Part shown: in pieces, positions 60,364 through 64,000 of the stretch
Layout of the letters: every line of letters begins with the position of its first letter
How positions within the stretch are numbered: position 1 is the first letter of the stretch
Source of the DNA: Derxia gummosa DSM 723
Lineage (GTDB): Bacteria > Pseudomonadota > Gammaproteobacteria > Burkholderiales > Burkholderiaceae_E
Assembly: GCF_000482785.1 (NCBI RefSeq)
Contig: NZ_KI519499.1
Span: 372,001 to 436,000, forward strand
Length of the DNA stretch: 64,000 bases
Direction of reading: 5' to 3'
The notes under the pieces: model-generated
The model's database searches: none
What the model saw: only the letters and a program-made list of their open reading frames with translations
What the model was told of the DNA's origin: nothing
Program-made: the position numbers and the translations under genes

Positions 60364-60864
60364 ATGGACACGCTCAGCATCGATCTCCGCCATCTCGCGC
60401 CCGGCGACGCCGCCGGGCTCGACGCGCTGCTCGCGGGCGGCGCCCATCGCCTGGCCTGGCTCTGCGTCGCCCCGGGCGATGCCGGTGGCGCCGGCGCTTG
60501 GCTGCTGCGCGCGGGCGGCGGATCGCAGGCGCTGCAAACGCTTGCGGCCGGCTTCGCGCGCGATGTGGCGGCCGGCTGCTGGTGCCTGCGCATTCCGCTC
60601 GACGCGGCCCGCGACGGCTGGCGTCCGGCCGAGCTGCACGCCGCCGATGCGCGCCTGCTGCCGGCCCGCGCCGAACTCGACGCCACCCTGGCGGCCGCCG
60701 GGCTGGCCGGCGTCATCGAACTGAGATCGCTCGCCGACGGCGGCTGGGCCGCCCGCCGCGCGCCGACCGAGGGGCGCGATGTCCTGCCGCGCGCGCTGCC
60801 GGCGCTGGCCGCGCGCCAGCCGAGGCCGCGCCGGGAACGATCAAGCCGCGCGCGCCTGACCTGA
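60364..60864 (+). CDS. hypothetical protein divergent from the MocR regulator
   Basis: The 166-aa protein is Ala-, Gly- and Arg-rich with no signal or membrane segment and resembles no family I know. Short segments (RLAWLCVAPGDAGGAGAWLLRAGGG and CWCLRIPLDAARDGWRPAELHAADARLLPARAELDATLAAAGL) look like a small alpha/beta domain. The last 25 residues are a basic tail that may be over-read. Its position opposite a MocR gene, with dyads between, suggests it is the regulator's target. A variant of the dispersed palindrome (TGCAAACGCTTGCG, 60533-60546) lies inside. Confidence 0.5.
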   Translation: MDTLSIDLRHLAPGDAAGLDALLAGGAHRLAWLCVAPGDAGGAGAWLLRAGGGSQALQTLAAGFARDVAAGCWCLRIPLDAARDGWRPAELHAADARLLPARAELDATLAAAGLAGVIELRSLADGGWAARRAPTEGRDVLPRALPALAARQPRPRRERSSRARLT

Positions 60865-61184
60865 GCCGCGAGCCACGCGGGCCGGCGCGCCTTCGGCCCG
60901 GCACATCCTTGGCCGGACGCATCCTCGGTCGGCACCCACCTGACCGCGTCCCGCCGGGGCGGCGCCGGACGACGGTCCGTTTCCCGGCGGGACGCCAACA
61001 GGCCACGCAACGAAGCCGTCTTCCGCCAGGCGGAACAGCGCCCTCCCCACCCGCCTTCTCCGCACATCGCGCCGGGCCGCCGCGTCACACACTCGGCGGC
61101 GTATCCCTGGCGTGAAGGCTGCGGTCCGCCCGCGCCCGCCGTCGCTTGACCTCTCCATCCACGCCCCGACGGCCGACAACCTCC
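60865..61184. other. 320-base gap before the hybrid kinase
   Basis: No gene, terminator or clear promoter is seen. The composition is as GC-rich as the coding DNA around it. A GTCGCTTGACC stretch near 61141 is the only -35-like element and has no matching -10. Confidence 0.4.

Positions 61185-64000
<2,816 letters not shown>

Overview
The window is very GC-rich, with G/C in nearly every third codon position and overlapping start/stop codons. Its gene content points to a free-living betaproteobacterium of the Burkholderiales. A complete nitrogenase beta-subunit gene, a FeMo-cofactor-binding NifX/NafY-type protein and very heavy investment in molybdenum handling suggest a diazotroph. A Derxia-like organism would fit, but that is inference from content and no database was searched. 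I see no rRNA, tRNA, CRISPR array, insertion sequence or phage gene.

Region 1 (1-15.8 kb) is sugar catabolism. It holds the end of edd followed by eda (Entner-Doudoroff pathway), a ribonuclease T2/NYN-LOTUS pair, and a minus-strand sugar operon read from 11.2 kb down to 3.4 kb (ROK repressor, ABC ATPase, permease, binding protein, PfkB kinase, LamB-type porin). An aldose 1-epimerase, hexR, a LysE exporter and zwf follow. A HexR-type box overlaps the zwf promoter and a related one precedes hexR. A 27-bp dyad upstream of the ROK gene is its probable operator.

Region 2 (15.8-24.9 kb) is mixed: a TPR/glycosyltransferase-like protein, a response-regulator diguanylate cyclase, a lone PEP-CTERM-like secreted protein, htpG and a BON-domain protein. 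It ends with a minus-strand cluster of three group III truncated-globin paralogues around a NifX/NafY-like protein, with a candidate sigma-54 promoter.

Region 3 (24.9-32.5 kb) is a co-directional cluster: a 1000-aa TonB-dependent receptor and four secreted proteins of no family I recognise. Two of these are paralogues of each other, and two share a cysteine-rich repeat module.

Region 4 (32.6-58.7 kb) is a molybdenum island. It contains two further TonB receptors, a TupA-like and a second orphan binding protein, two ModE regulators, two di-Mop molbindins, and a type II (MolBCA/BtuCDF-like) importer. It also has a classical modABCD operon led by a small sulfite-oxidase-fold protein, two di-haem MauG/peroxidase-like cytochromes, a sulfite-oxidase-like lipoprotein and a solitary nifK. 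At least eight 24-bp palindromes resembling ModE operators sit upstream of most of these units, including nifK. I read the island as one ModE-controlled regulon for capturing, storing and spending molybdenum. The receptor plus di-haem-enzyme modules may be a new outer-membrane/periplasmic acquisition system.

Region 5 (58.8-64 kb) has a MocR-type regulator divergent from an unknown gene, then the start of a large hybrid sensor kinase that runs off the window.

Across the whole window a 14-bp palindrome (TGCAAGCSWTTGCA) recurs far more often than base composition predicts. It lies mostly inside genes, at spots that use otherwise rare codons.
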